A stretch of DNA of 62,070 nt from Gammaproteobacteria bacterium (GTDB lineage: Bacteria > Pseudomonadota > Gammaproteobacteria > DSM-19610): positions 1 through 62,070 of the forward strand of contig JAPHQV010000033.1 of NCBI GenBank assembly GCA_026197075.1. The letters run 5' to 3'. The notes below the pieces were generated by a model, which did no database searches, was not told where the DNA came from, and worked only from the letters and a program-made list of their open reading frames with translations. Below, piece after piece: positions 22,438-30,463 of the stretch. Made by a program: the position numbers and the translations under genes. Numbering within the stretch: the stretch's first letter is position 1; each line of letters starts with the position of its first letter.

Positions 22438-22748
22438 ACCTGATTGATCTCCTGGGCACGCTCCTGCTCGCCGCCGGCGGTTTCTTCTTCCTCGCCGGCA
22501 CCCTGGGCCTGCTGCGCTTCCCCGACGTATACACCCGCCTGCATGCCCTCACCAAGGTGGACAACCTCGGCCTCGGCTGCGTGGTGGTGGCCCTGATGCT
22601 GCGCGCCGACAGCGTCGCCGTCGTCTTCAAGCTGGGCCTGATCTGGGCGCTGGCCCTGCTGGCCACCGCCACCGCCGGTTACCTGGTGGCACATAGTGCA
22701 CGCCAGCACGACATCCGGCCCTGGCAAGGCCCGGGGGAGGATGTATGA
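22434..22748 (+). CDS. mrpG: Mrp/MBH antiporter subunit G (MrpG/MbhC-like)
   Basis: A 104-residue protein with three helices and the MrpG signature LGLLRFPDVYTRLHALTKVDNLG. It is a small structural subunit; its start overlaps the mrpF stop by four bases and its stop overlaps the following gene, showing tight coupling along the whole operon. Confidence 0.88.
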   Translation: MNLIDLLGTLLLAAGGFFFLAGTLGLLRFPDVYTRLHALTKVDNLGLGCVVVALMLRADSVAVVFKLGLIWALALLATATAGYLVAHSARQHDIRPWQGPGEDV

Positions 22749-23014
22749 ACGACATCCTGCCCTGGCTCTATGACAGCCTGATCGCCCTCACCCTGTTGTG
22801 GATTGCCTGGCAGACACTGTCCACCCGCGACCTGTTCAAGGCTGTGCTGCTGTTCATCGTCTTCGGGCTGCTGATGGCTTTGGCCTGGGTGCGCCTGCAG
22901 GCTCCCGACCTGGCCCTGGCGGAGGCGGCCATCGGCGCCGGTCTGACCGGCGCCCTGCTGCTCGATGCCGTGGGGCACTTGCGTGTACCGCGCCGCCCGG
23001 GGCCGCGGAAATGA
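22745..23014 (+). CDS. MbhD/DUF4040-like antiporter subunit
   Basis: An 89-residue, three-helix protein matching the MbhD (DUF4040) family, with the motif LAWVRLQAPDLALAEAAIGAGLTGALLLDAV. In canonical Mrp operons this module is fused inside the C-terminus of MrpA; here it is a separate gene, as in archaeal MBH/MBS complexes. ATGA overlaps on both sides. Confidence 0.82.
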   Translation: MNDILPWLYDSLIALTLLWIAWQTLSTRDLFKAVLLFIVFGLLMALAWVRLQAPDLALAEAAIGAGLTGALLLDAVGHLRVPRRPGPRK

Positions 23015-23742
23015 CCCGCACGCTGATCGCCCTGTTGTGCCTCGGGCTGGCCGGGATGCTGGGGTGGGCCTTGTGGCAATTGCCGGGGGATGTCGGCCTG
23101 AAGTCCGACCTGCAGTCCGAGCTGCAGGGTCAGGTGCAAGCGGATATCGTCGGGCTGCCGGCACTGGTGGCGGCCCATCTTGATCAGAGCGGAGTCCGGC
23201 ACCCGGTCACTGCGGTGCTGCTCAACTTCCGCGCCTACGACACCCTGCTGGAGATCGGCGTGCTGCTGCTCGCGGTGCTGGGCGTGCTGGCGGTGCGCCA
23301 TGCCGCCGCCCCGGAGCCGGTACACCCGCAGCGGGCCGGCGCCGTGCTGGCCGCGCTTGTCCACCTGGCCGTGCCGCTCATGGTGCTGGTGGCCGGCTAC
23401 CTGCTGTGGGCCGGCGCCCACCAGCCGGGCGGGGCCTTCCAGGCCGGTGCCGTGCTGGCCGGCGCCGGGGTGTTGCTGCGCCTGTCGGGCCGGCTGCCGG
23501 CGCTGTTGCCACCGGGGTTCTGGCTGCGCGCGGGACTGCTGCTGGGCTTCGCGGTATTCCTGGTCATCGCCCTCGGCGTAACCCGCGGTGGGCACGAACT
23601 GCTGGCCTATCCAGTGCAGCAGGCCGGCGGCCTGATCCTGGCCATCGAGGCCAGCCTCACCCTGTCCATCGGCCTGATCCTGGTGAGCCTGTTCGTGGGT
23701 GCGCCGTCGCCCCCTGAGCATGGCGGGGAGGCAAGCGAATGA
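23011..23742 (+). CDS. mrpB: MbhE-MnhB (MrpB) fused antiporter subunit
   Basis: A 243-residue membrane protein combining an MbhE-like N-terminal part (with VTAVLLNFRAYDTLLEIGVLLLAV) and an MnhB/MrpB domain (GYLLWAGAHQPGGAFQAGAVLAG). The same two modules occur at the C-terminus of the canonical MrpA at 30464-33256 ([26 protein letters not shown]). In the antiporter these helices build the ion path next to the pump subunits. Start fixed by the ATGA overlap at 23011. Confidence 0.85.
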   Translation: MTRTLIALLCLGLAGMLGWALWQLPGDVGLKSDLQSELQGQVQADIVGLPALVAAHLDQSGVRHPVTAVLLNFRAYDTLLEIGVLLLAVLGVLAVRHAAAPEPVHPQRAGAVLAALVHLAVPLMVLVAGYLLWAGAHQPGGAFQAGAVLAGAGVLLRLSGRLPALLPPGFWLRAGLLLGFAVFLVIALGVTRGGHELLAYPVQQAGGLILAIEASLTLSIGLILVSLFVGAPSPPEHGGEASE

Positions 23743-24044
23743 CCGGCGGCCTGTTCTATGCCATCACCGGCGTGCTGCTGTTCTGCCTGGGCCTGTACGG
23801 CTTCATCCAGCATGCCCACCTGCTGCGCAGGATCCTCGCCTTCAACATCATGGGCAGCGGCTGCTTCCTGGTGCTGGTGGGCCTGGCGCAGCGCGGTGGC
23901 CAGGTGGATCCGGTACCCCATGCCCTGGTGCTGACGGGCATCGTGGTGGCGGTCAGCGCCACGGCCTTCGCCCTCATCCTGATGCGCCAGCTCTATGTGG
24001 AAAGCGGTCATTGCACCCTCCCCGGCGAGGATGAGGAATCATGA
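23739..24044 (+). CDS. mrpC: Mrp/MBH antiporter subunit C (MrpC/NuoK-like)
   Basis: A 101-residue NuoK-like protein with three helices: GVLLFCLGLYGFIQHAHLLR, ILAFNIMGSGCFLVLVGLA and the signature DPVPHALVLTGIVVAVSATAFALIL. It is about the usual length and overlaps both neighbours by four bases. Confidence 0.9.
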   Translation: MTGGLFYAITGVLLFCLGLYGFIQHAHLLRRILAFNIMGSGCFLVLVGLAQRGGQVDPVPHALVLTGIVVAVSATAFALILMRQLYVESGHCTLPGEDEES

Positions 24045-25516
24045 GCCACCTGCACGCCTGGCTGGTCGCGGTGGACTGGATCCCCTGGCTGCTGGGCCCG
24101 CCGCTGGCCCATGCCACGCTGGCCTTCCTGCTCGGCCCGCGCCTGGCCCGCCTGCTGGCGCTGCCCGTCCTGGTCCTGGGCCTGGTGGCCGCCAGCGGCC
24201 TGGCGCTGCGGGTACTGGAACTGGGGCCCCAGGTACACGCCCTGGGCGGCTGGGGCGCACCGCTGGGCATCGAGCTGTACGCCGACGGCCTGGCCGCACT
24301 GATGCTGTGGATGACTGCCGCCATCGGCCTGGCGGTCGGCTGCTACAGCCTGGCCTTCTTCAGCGCCGATGACCGGCGCGGCACCTATTTCTGGCCCCTG
24401 GCCGCGTTCCTGATCGGGGCCATGAATGCCCTCTACCTGTCCGCCGACCTCTTCAATCTCTATGTCACCCTGGAACTGATGGGCCTGGCGGCGGTGGGCC
24501 TGGTGGCCCTGAGCAGTGGTGCCGCGGCCCTCGCCGCCGCGCTGCGCTACCTGCTCGCGGCGCTGCTGGGTTCCCTGCTGTACCTGCTCGGCGTGGCCCT
24601 GGTCTACGGCAACCAGGGCAGCCTGGCATTGGCCGGGCTGAGCCTGGAAGCGAACCTGCTCTCGAGCCTGATCATCGCCCTCATGACCCTGGGCCTGGCC
24701 ATCAAGACTGCACTCTTTCCCCTGCACTTCTGGCTGCCGCCGGCCCACGGCGGGGCGCCGGCACCGGTCAGCGCACTGCTCTCGGCCCTGGTCATCAAGG
24801 CCTCGTTCTATCTGCTGCTGCGTCTCTGGTTCGAGCTCTTCCTGCCGGCCATCAACCTGCCCGCCGCCCAGTTCCTCGGCCTGCTCGGGGCCGGCGCCAT
24901 CCTGTGGGGCTCCTGGCTGGCCCTGCAGCAGCGTGAGCTGAAGATGCTGGTGGCCTACTCCACGGTGGCGCAGGTGGGCTACCTGTTCCTGCTGTTCCCG
25001 CTGGCAAGCTTCGCGCCGGGCGCCGAGGCGGCCTGGAATGGCGGCGTCTACCATGCCCTGTCCCATGGCTTCGCCAAGGCCGCCATGTTCCTGGTGGCCG
25101 GCGCCATGCTGTTCGCCGCCGGCCATGGCGAGATCCGGCGTCTTGGCGGGTTGGGCCAGCAGCTGCCCCTGGGCATGTTCACCTTCGCCCTGGCGTCGGT
25201 CTCGCTGATGGGCCTGCCCCCCTCCGGCGGCTTCATCGCCAAATGGCTGCTGCTGGAAGCGGCCCTGGCCAGCGGCCAGTGGTGGTGGATCCTGGTGATG
25301 ATGGTCGGCGGCCTGCTCAGTGCCGCCTACCTGTTCCGGGTGCTGCGCCAGGCCTTTCTGCCAACACCGGCGGACACGCGCTTCCGCCGACCACCGGCCA
25401 TGCTGGTGGGCAGCGCCTTCCTGTTGTCCCTGGTGGCCCTGGGGCTGGGGCTGTGGGCCAACGGCACCCTGGCCCTGCTGCGCGTGGGCGCGCCCTTCAC
25501 GGAGATGACACCATGA
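24041..25516 (+). CDS. mrpD: Proton-pump subunit 1 of the MBH-ordered antiporter (MrpD/MbhH-like)
   Basis: A 491-residue protein of the complex-I ND2/4/5 antiporter family with about fourteen helices. The TM5 glutamate is present (E145 in YVTLELMGLA), the TM7 lysine is in LAIKTALFPLHFWLPPAH, the TM8 lysine is in ALVIKASFYLLLRL and the TM12 lysine is in GGFIAKWLLLE, so the proton path looks complete. It is in the position of MbhH/MrpD after subunit C. It is followed by three further pump-type genes. Confidence 0.9.
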   Translation: MSHLHAWLVAVDWIPWLLGPPLAHATLAFLLGPRLARLLALPVLVLGLVAASGLALRVLELGPQVHALGGWGAPLGIELYADGLAALMLWMTAAIGLAVGCYSLAFFSADDRRGTYFWPLAAFLIGAMNALYLSADLFNLYVTLELMGLAAVGLVALSSGAAALAAALRYLLAALLGSLLYLLGVALVYGNQGSLALAGLSLEANLLSSLIIALMTLGLAIKTALFPLHFWLPPAHGGAPAPVSALLSALVIKASFYLLLRLWFELFLPAINLPAAQFLGLLGAGAILWGSWLALQQRELKMLVAYSTVAQVGYLFLLFPLASFAPGAEAAWNGGVYHALSHGFAKAAMFLVAGAMLFAAGHGEIRRLGGLGQQLPLGMFTFALASVSLMGLPPSGGFIAKWLLLEAALASGQWWWILVMMVGGLLSAAYLFRVLRQAFLPTPADTRFRRPPAMLVGSAFLLSLVALGLGLWANGTLALLRVGAPFTEMTP

Positions 25517-27009
25517 GCGGCGGTGCCTGGTTGCCCTTGCTGGTGCTGGCCAGCTCCCTGTTCGCCGGTCTGATCATCTTCGCCCTGCCGGAGGCCAGCC
25601 AGCGCCTGCGTTCCAGCCTCAACCTGGCCGCTGCCCTCGCCAAGCTCGGCCTGGTGGCCATGATGCTGTGGGGGGTCTACCTGGGCCAGCAATACGAGGC
25701 CCGCTACACCCTCATGCCCGGCATCGACTTCGTGCTGCGCGCCGACGCCCTGGCCATGCTGCTGGTGACGCTGTCGGCGGTACTGTGGCTGTTCACCACC
25801 GTCTATGCCATCGGTTACCTGGAGGGGTCTCCGCACCGCTCGCGCTTCTTCGGATTCTTCAGTCTGTGTGTCACCGCCACCATGGGTCTCGCCCTGGCGG
25901 GCAACCTGTTCACCTTCTTTATGTTCTACGAGCTGCTCACCCTGTCCACCTATCCACTGGTGGTGCATCGCGGCACCGGTCAGGCGCTGCGCGCCGGCAA
26001 GCTCTACCTGGGCTATACACTGACCGGCGGCGCGGTACTGCTGGTCGGCATCATCTGGCTGCATGGCCTGGCGGGCAATGTGGAGTTCGTCCATGGCGGC
26101 GCGCTCTCGAACCTGGACCCCGCCCTGCATGGCGAGCTGGTGCTCATCTTCATCCTGCTCATCGCCGGCCTGGGGGTGAAGGCGGCCCTGGTACCACTAC
26201 ATGGCTGGCTGCCGGTGGCCATGGTGGCGCCGGCGCCGGTGAGCGCACTGCTGCATGCCGTGGCGGTGGTGAAGGCCGGCGCCTTCGGCATCGTGCGCGT
26301 GGTCTACGAGGTATACGGCATCGAATTCGCCGCCGATCTCAATTTGCTGCTGCCGCTGGCGGTAGTGGCGTCCATCACCATCGTCTACGGCTCACTGCGC
26401 GCCCTCAGCCAGAACGACCTGAAGAAACGCCTGGCCTACTCCACCGTCAGCCAGGTGTCCTACATCGTGCTCGGCACCAGCCTGTTCGGGCCGGTGGGCA
26501 CCATCGGCGGCCTGGTGCACCTGGCGCACCAGGGCATCATGAAGATCACCCTGTTCTTCTGCGCCGGCAACCTGGCCGAGACCCTGCACATTCATCGCGT
26601 CAGCGAGATGAACGGCGTGGGCCGGCGCATGCCCTGGACCATGACGGCCTTCACCATCGCCGCCTTCGGCATGATCGGCGTGCCCCCCATGGCAGGCTTC
26701 ATCAGCAAGTGGTATCTCGGTCTCGGCGCCCTGAATTCCGGTATGGACTGGGTGCTGTTGGTGCTGGTGGCGAGCACCCTGCTCAATGCCGCCTATTTCC
26801 TGCCAGTGCTGCATGCCGCCTGGTTCAAGCCCCAGCAGGGACCCTGGCCCGAGGAGAAACCTCGCGGTCAGTTCGAGACCAGCGCCTGGCTGCTGCTGCC
26901 GCCCCTGATCACCGCCGCCCTCACGATTGCCGTGGGCCTGTTCGCGGCGCTGGCCATCAGTCCCCTGGAATGGGCGCGCATCATCACCCTGCGGGAATAC
27001 GTGCGATGA
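25513..27009 (+). CDS. Proton-pump subunit 2 (complex-I antiporter family)
   Basis: A 498-residue ND2/4/5-family protein. Key charges are intact: E140 in FFMFYELLTLSTY, Lys in GLGVKAALVPLHGWLPVAM, Lys in AVAVVKAGAFGIVRV, and Lys in MAGFISKWYLGLG. The loop NDLKKRLAYSTVSQVSYI is typical of active pumps. It differs clearly from subunit 1, so it is a separate paralogue and not a recent duplicate. It overlaps both neighbours by four bases. It probably adds a second ion-translocation unit to the complex. Confidence 0.88.
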   Translation: MSGGAWLPLLVLASSLFAGLIIFALPEASQRLRSSLNLAAALAKLGLVAMMLWGVYLGQQYEARYTLMPGIDFVLRADALAMLLVTLSAVLWLFTTVYAIGYLEGSPHRSRFFGFFSLCVTATMGLALAGNLFTFFMFYELLTLSTYPLVVHRGTGQALRAGKLYLGYTLTGGAVLLVGIIWLHGLAGNVEFVHGGALSNLDPALHGELVLIFILLIAGLGVKAALVPLHGWLPVAMVAPAPVSALLHAVAVVKAGAFGIVRVVYEVYGIEFAADLNLLLPLAVVASITIVYGSLRALSQNDLKKRLAYSTVSQVSYIVLGTSLFGPVGTIGGLVHLAHQGIMKITLFFCAGNLAETLHIHRVSEMNGVGRRMPWTMTAFTIAAFGMIGVPPMAGFISKWYLGLGALNSGMDWVLLVLVASTLLNAAYFLPVLHAAWFKPQQGPWPEEKPRGQFETSAWLLLPPLITAALTIAVGLFAALAISPLEWARIITLREYVR

Positions 27010-28703
27010 GTCCCTGGATCCTCCTCGTGCCCGGCCTGCCCCTCGGCCTGGCCCTGCTCATGATCTCGCCTCTGGCGCGCGCCTGGGTGCCGACCCTCGC
27101 GCCCCTGGCCTTGCTGCCGGCCCTGGCGGCGGTTGTCATGCTGCCCGCTGACACTCTGTTGCTGGACGACTGGCTGCTCGGCCTGCGCCTGGGCCTGGAT
27201 ACCACGGGCCGGGTGTTCCTGTTGTTCAGCGCCCTGGCCTGGTTGTGCGCCGCCCTCTACGCCCGCGCCTGGATGGCCACCGATCCGCACCGCTTCCGCT
27301 TCACCGCCCTGTTTCTGCTCGCCATGGCGGGCAACCTCGGTCTGTGCATCGCCCAGGACGCCCTGGGCTTCTACCTGTTCTTCGCCCTCATGACCTTCAG
27401 CGCCTGGGGCCTGATCCTGCATCGCGGCCACCCCGCCGCCCGCCACGCCGGCCGCGCCTTCCTGGTGCTGGCGGTGCTGGGCGAGGCGGCGCTGCTGGTC
27501 GCGCTGTGGTTCACCGTGGCCAATGGCGGAGCGGATCTCGCCCTGGCCCCCGCCAGCGTGGCTGCCGCGCCGCAGCGGGATCTCATCATCGCCCTGCTGC
27601 TCGTCGGCTTCGGCGTCAAGGCCGGGCTGCTGGGCCTGCACATGAGCCTGCCACTCGCCTACGGCGCGACACCGGCGCCGGGCGCCGCGGTACTGGCCTC
27701 GGCCATGATCAAGGCCGGGCTGCTGGGCTGGCTGCGCTTTCTGCCGCTGGGCGCGGAGGCCCTGCCCGGCTGGGGCGCGGTACTCATCATGCTGGGCTTC
27801 GCCGCCGCCTTCTACGGTGTGGTGATCGGTCTGCTGCAGACGTCGCCGCGGGTCATCCTGGCCTATTCCAGCATCAGCCAGATGGGCCTGATGATCGCCG
27901 GCCTCGGCCTCGGACTGGCCAGCCCGGCGGCGGCCGGCCCGGTGCTGTTCGCCGTCACCCTCTACGCCCTGCACCACGCCCTGGTGAAGAGCGCCCTGTT
28001 CCTGGGCGAGGGTCTGAGTCGGGCCGCCGCCCATGGCCTCATCTTCGCCGGCATGGTGCTGCTCGCCCTGCTGCTGGCGGGCGCGCCGCTGACCGGTGGT
28101 GCCCTGGCCAAGTATCACCTGAAGGCGCTGCTGGATCTTACGCCCATCGCCAGCCCCGGACTGCTGGCGGGCCTGCTGGCCCTGGCCAGTGTCGGCACCA
28201 GCCTGCTCATGGCCCGCTTCCTCTGGCAGTTGCATCACCGCGCCAGGCCGACCCGACGGCCACGCCCGGCCCTGTGGCTGCCCTGGCTGCTGGCGCTGCT
28301 CGCCGCGCTGCTCCTGCCCTGGGTACTGGTAATGGACACGACGGCCCTGCGCACACCGGCGGCCCTGTGGCAGGCCGGCTGGCCGGTACTGGCGGGGATT
28401 GCCCTGGCCTTCATCGGCCGCCACGGCGTGGGCACCCTGGCGCCGCGAGTGCCGGCCGGGGACATCCTCATTCCCCTCGAATGGCTGCTGCAACGAGGCT
28501 GGCGCCGCGGCCGCGCCCTCCTGCGCATCAACCTGACGCGGCGCTGGCGCCGGTTGCGCGACCCCGGCCGGGAAGCACTGCAACGGTGGGCCGGCCCGGT
28601 CCTGGGCGAGCGACTGGAGGCCAGCCTGCGTCCCTGGCGTCGCTTCGGCGTACTGGGCCTGCTGATCGCCTTCTCCCTGGCCATACTGCTCGGCGCGCCA
28701 TGA
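27006..28703 (+). CDS. Divergent pump-type subunit 3, TM5 glutamate replaced
   Basis: A 565-residue member of the same family and the longest in this operon. The TM7 (FGVKAGLLGLHMSLPLAYG), TM8 (ASAMIKAGLLGWLRFL) and TM12 (GGALAKYHLK) lysines are kept, but the TM5 Glu is replaced by Ala127 (YLFFALMTFSAWGL). The C-terminus has PAGDILIPLEWLLQ, then a strongly basic stretch (RRGWRRGR to TRRWRRLR) and a final helix. It resembles the next gene (shared AYSSISQMGLM, WLRFLPLG, SGALAKY-type motifs), so the two look like an old tandem duplication. Whether it pumps protons is uncertain. Confidence 0.85.
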   Translation: MSPWILLVPGLPLGLALLMISPLARAWVPTLAPLALLPALAAVVMLPADTLLLDDWLLGLRLGLDTTGRVFLLFSALAWLCAALYARAWMATDPHRFRFTALFLLAMAGNLGLCIAQDALGFYLFFALMTFSAWGLILHRGHPAARHAGRAFLVLAVLGEAALLVALWFTVANGGADLALAPASVAAAPQRDLIIALLLVGFGVKAGLLGLHMSLPLAYGATPAPGAAVLASAMIKAGLLGWLRFLPLGAEALPGWGAVLIMLGFAAAFYGVVIGLLQTSPRVILAYSSISQMGLMIAGLGLGLASPAAAGPVLFAVTLYALHHALVKSALFLGEGLSRAAAHGLIFAGMVLLALLLAGAPLTGGALAKYHLKALLDLTPIASPGLLAGLLALASVGTSLLMARFLWQLHHRARPTRRPRPALWLPWLLALLAALLLPWVLVMDTTALRTPAALWQAGWPVLAGIALAFIGRHGVGTLAPRVPAGDILIPLEWLLQRGWRRGRALLRINLTRRWRRLRDPGREALQRWAGPVLGERLEASLRPWRRFGVLGLLIAFSLAILLGAP

Positions 28704-30289
28704 ACGCGCGGCTGTTGCGCCTCCTGCCCTGGGCGCCCCTGCCCGCCCTGCTGTTCGCCATCCTGGGCCCCGCCGGTGCCAGCCTGGAAATCCCCTGGCT
28801 GCTGCTGGGCATGCAGTTCGGCCTGGACGACACCGGCCGCAGCTTCCTGTTCTTCAGCGCGCTGCTGTGGCTGTTCGCCGGCTGGCAGGCACGCGACCTG
28901 CTCGCCCAGGACCCGCGCCAGACAAGCTTTGGCCTGTTCTTTCTCGCCACCCTCGGCGGCAACCTGCTGTTGATCCTGGCCGCGGACCTGGCGGGTTTCT
29001 ATTTCGGCTACGCCCTCATGACCTTCGCGGCCTACGGCCTGGTGGTACACAAGGGCAGCCCCGAGGCCTGGCAGGCGGGACGGGTATACCTGGTCATGGC
29101 GCTGCTGGGGGAAGCCCTGCTGTTGCTGGCCTTCCTGCAGCTGGCGGCACTGGCCGACAGCCTGCGGATCGCCGACGTGCAGGCGGCGCTCGCCCGGGCA
29201 CCCGGGCGCGAGGGCATCATGGCCCTGCTGGCCGCCGGCTTCGGGATCAAGGCCGGGGCGCTGACACTGCACCTCTGGCTGCCACTGGCCCACCCGGTGG
29301 CGCCGGTGCCCGCCAGCGCCGTGCTGTCCGGGGTGCTCATCAAGGCCGGACTGCTGGGCTGGCTGCGCTTCCTGCCCCTGGGCATGGTGGCGTCCGACTG
29401 GGGCTGGGTACTGGCGATCGCCGGCCTGATCGCGGTCTTCTATGGCGTGGTCGTCGGCCTGGTGCAGACGGTGAGCAAGGTCATCCTGGCCTATTCCAGT
29501 ATCAGCCAGATGGGCCTCATGACCCTGGCCGTGGGCCTGGGACTGGCCGTTCCCGATGCCTGGCCACTGCTGTTGCCGGCGGTCATCCTGTACGCGCTGC
29601 ACCATGCCCTCACCAAGGGCGCGCTGTTCCTCGGCCTGGCCCTGGTCGGACCGGGACGACGGAGCGTGCTGGCCGGCATGGCCCTGCTCAGCCTGAGCCT
29701 GGCCGGCGCCCCGCTGCTCAGTGGCGCCCTGGCCAAGTACCAGCTGAAGGTCGCCGTACCAAGCGGATCCGCGCAGGACTGGATCCTGCCCATGCTGGCC
29801 CTGGGCAGCCTCGCCACCACCCTGCTGATGGCAAGACTGCTATGGCTCCTGGCACGTGCAAAATCACCGCGCTGGACCGCACCACCCGCGCGCGCCTTCC
29901 TCACCTGGTGGCTGCTGGTACTACTGGCCCTCACGAGCACCTGGTGGTGGCCGCGGCACACGCCCATGGCACTCGGCCTCGAGCACCTCGGGTCCGCCGC
30001 CTGGCCGGTGCTCGGCGGCAGCCTGCTGGCCTGGTGGGCAGCCCGACGGTTTGTGTGGCGCTGGCCCGCCATACCGGCCGGCGACCTGCTGTGGCCCTTG
30101 CTTCGTGCGATTGACCGGCTGCGTCAAGCCGCCCGCTGGCCATTGCCGCCCCTGGATGGACCACAGCGCCGGCTGCACTGGCCGCGCTGGCCCGAGGGCG
30201 GGACCTTGTCGATCGGCAGCAGCCGGGCCCAGGGCCTCCTGCTGCTGTTCGGACTGGTGCTCCTGCTGGCGATGCTGTGGTCCCGCTAG
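28700..30289 (+). CDS. Divergent pump-type subunit 4, TM5 glutamate replaced
   Basis: A 529-residue paralogue of the preceding gene. It has LGMQFGLDDTGRSFLFFSALLW near the start, the lysines in FGIKAGALTLHLWLPLAH, GVLIKAGLLGWLRFLPLG and SGALAKYQLK, and Ala105 in place of the TM5 glutamate (YFGYALMTFAAYG). The C-terminal PAGDLLWPLLRAIDRLRQAARW segment and last helix parallel subunit 3. The last gene of the MBH-ordered operon; a 174-bp gap separates it from mrpA. No hydrogenase, ferredoxin or NiFe-like module follows. Confidence 0.85.
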   Translation: MNARLLRLLPWAPLPALLFAILGPAGASLEIPWLLLGMQFGLDDTGRSFLFFSALLWLFAGWQARDLLAQDPRQTSFGLFFLATLGGNLLLILAADLAGFYFGYALMTFAAYGLVVHKGSPEAWQAGRVYLVMALLGEALLLLAFLQLAALADSLRIADVQAALARAPGREGIMALLAAGFGIKAGALTLHLWLPLAHPVAPVPASAVLSGVLIKAGLLGWLRFLPLGMVASDWGWVLAIAGLIAVFYGVVVGLVQTVSKVILAYSSISQMGLMTLAVGLGLAVPDAWPLLLPAVILYALHHALTKGALFLGLALVGPGRRSVLAGMALLSLSLAGAPLLSGALAKYQLKVAVPSGSAQDWILPMLALGSLATTLLMARLLWLLARAKSPRWTAPPARAFLTWWLLVLLALTSTWWWPRHTPMALGLEHLGSAAWPVLGGSLLAWWAARRFVWRWPAIPAGDLLWPLLRAIDRLRQAARWPLPPLDGPQRRLHWPRWPEGGTLSIGSSRAQGLLLLFGLVLLLAMLWSR

Positions 30290-30363
30290 TCTGAAACAGG
30301 ATATTTCATACTGATTACTGACATCGCCCCACCCCTGCATCAACCGTAGCGGCGTACCTGTCG

Positions 30364-30381
30364 CCGGGAAAAAATTCCCGG
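30364..30381. promoter_or_regulatory. CCGGGAA-N4-TTCCCGG palindrome upstream of mrpA
   Basis: A perfect 7-bp inverted repeat with an AAAA centre in the 174-bp gap between the two antiporter operons, followed directly by TATAGT, which could serve as a -10 box. It lacks a T-run, so an operator or promoter element is more likely than a terminator. Regulator unknown. Confidence 0.4.
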
Positions 30382-30463
30382 TATAGTTAGCCACTCGCCG
30401 ACCAATCCGAAGCAACAAACCCGTGCGAAAATAACGGTTTAAGCGGACCCAGCCACGACCTCC

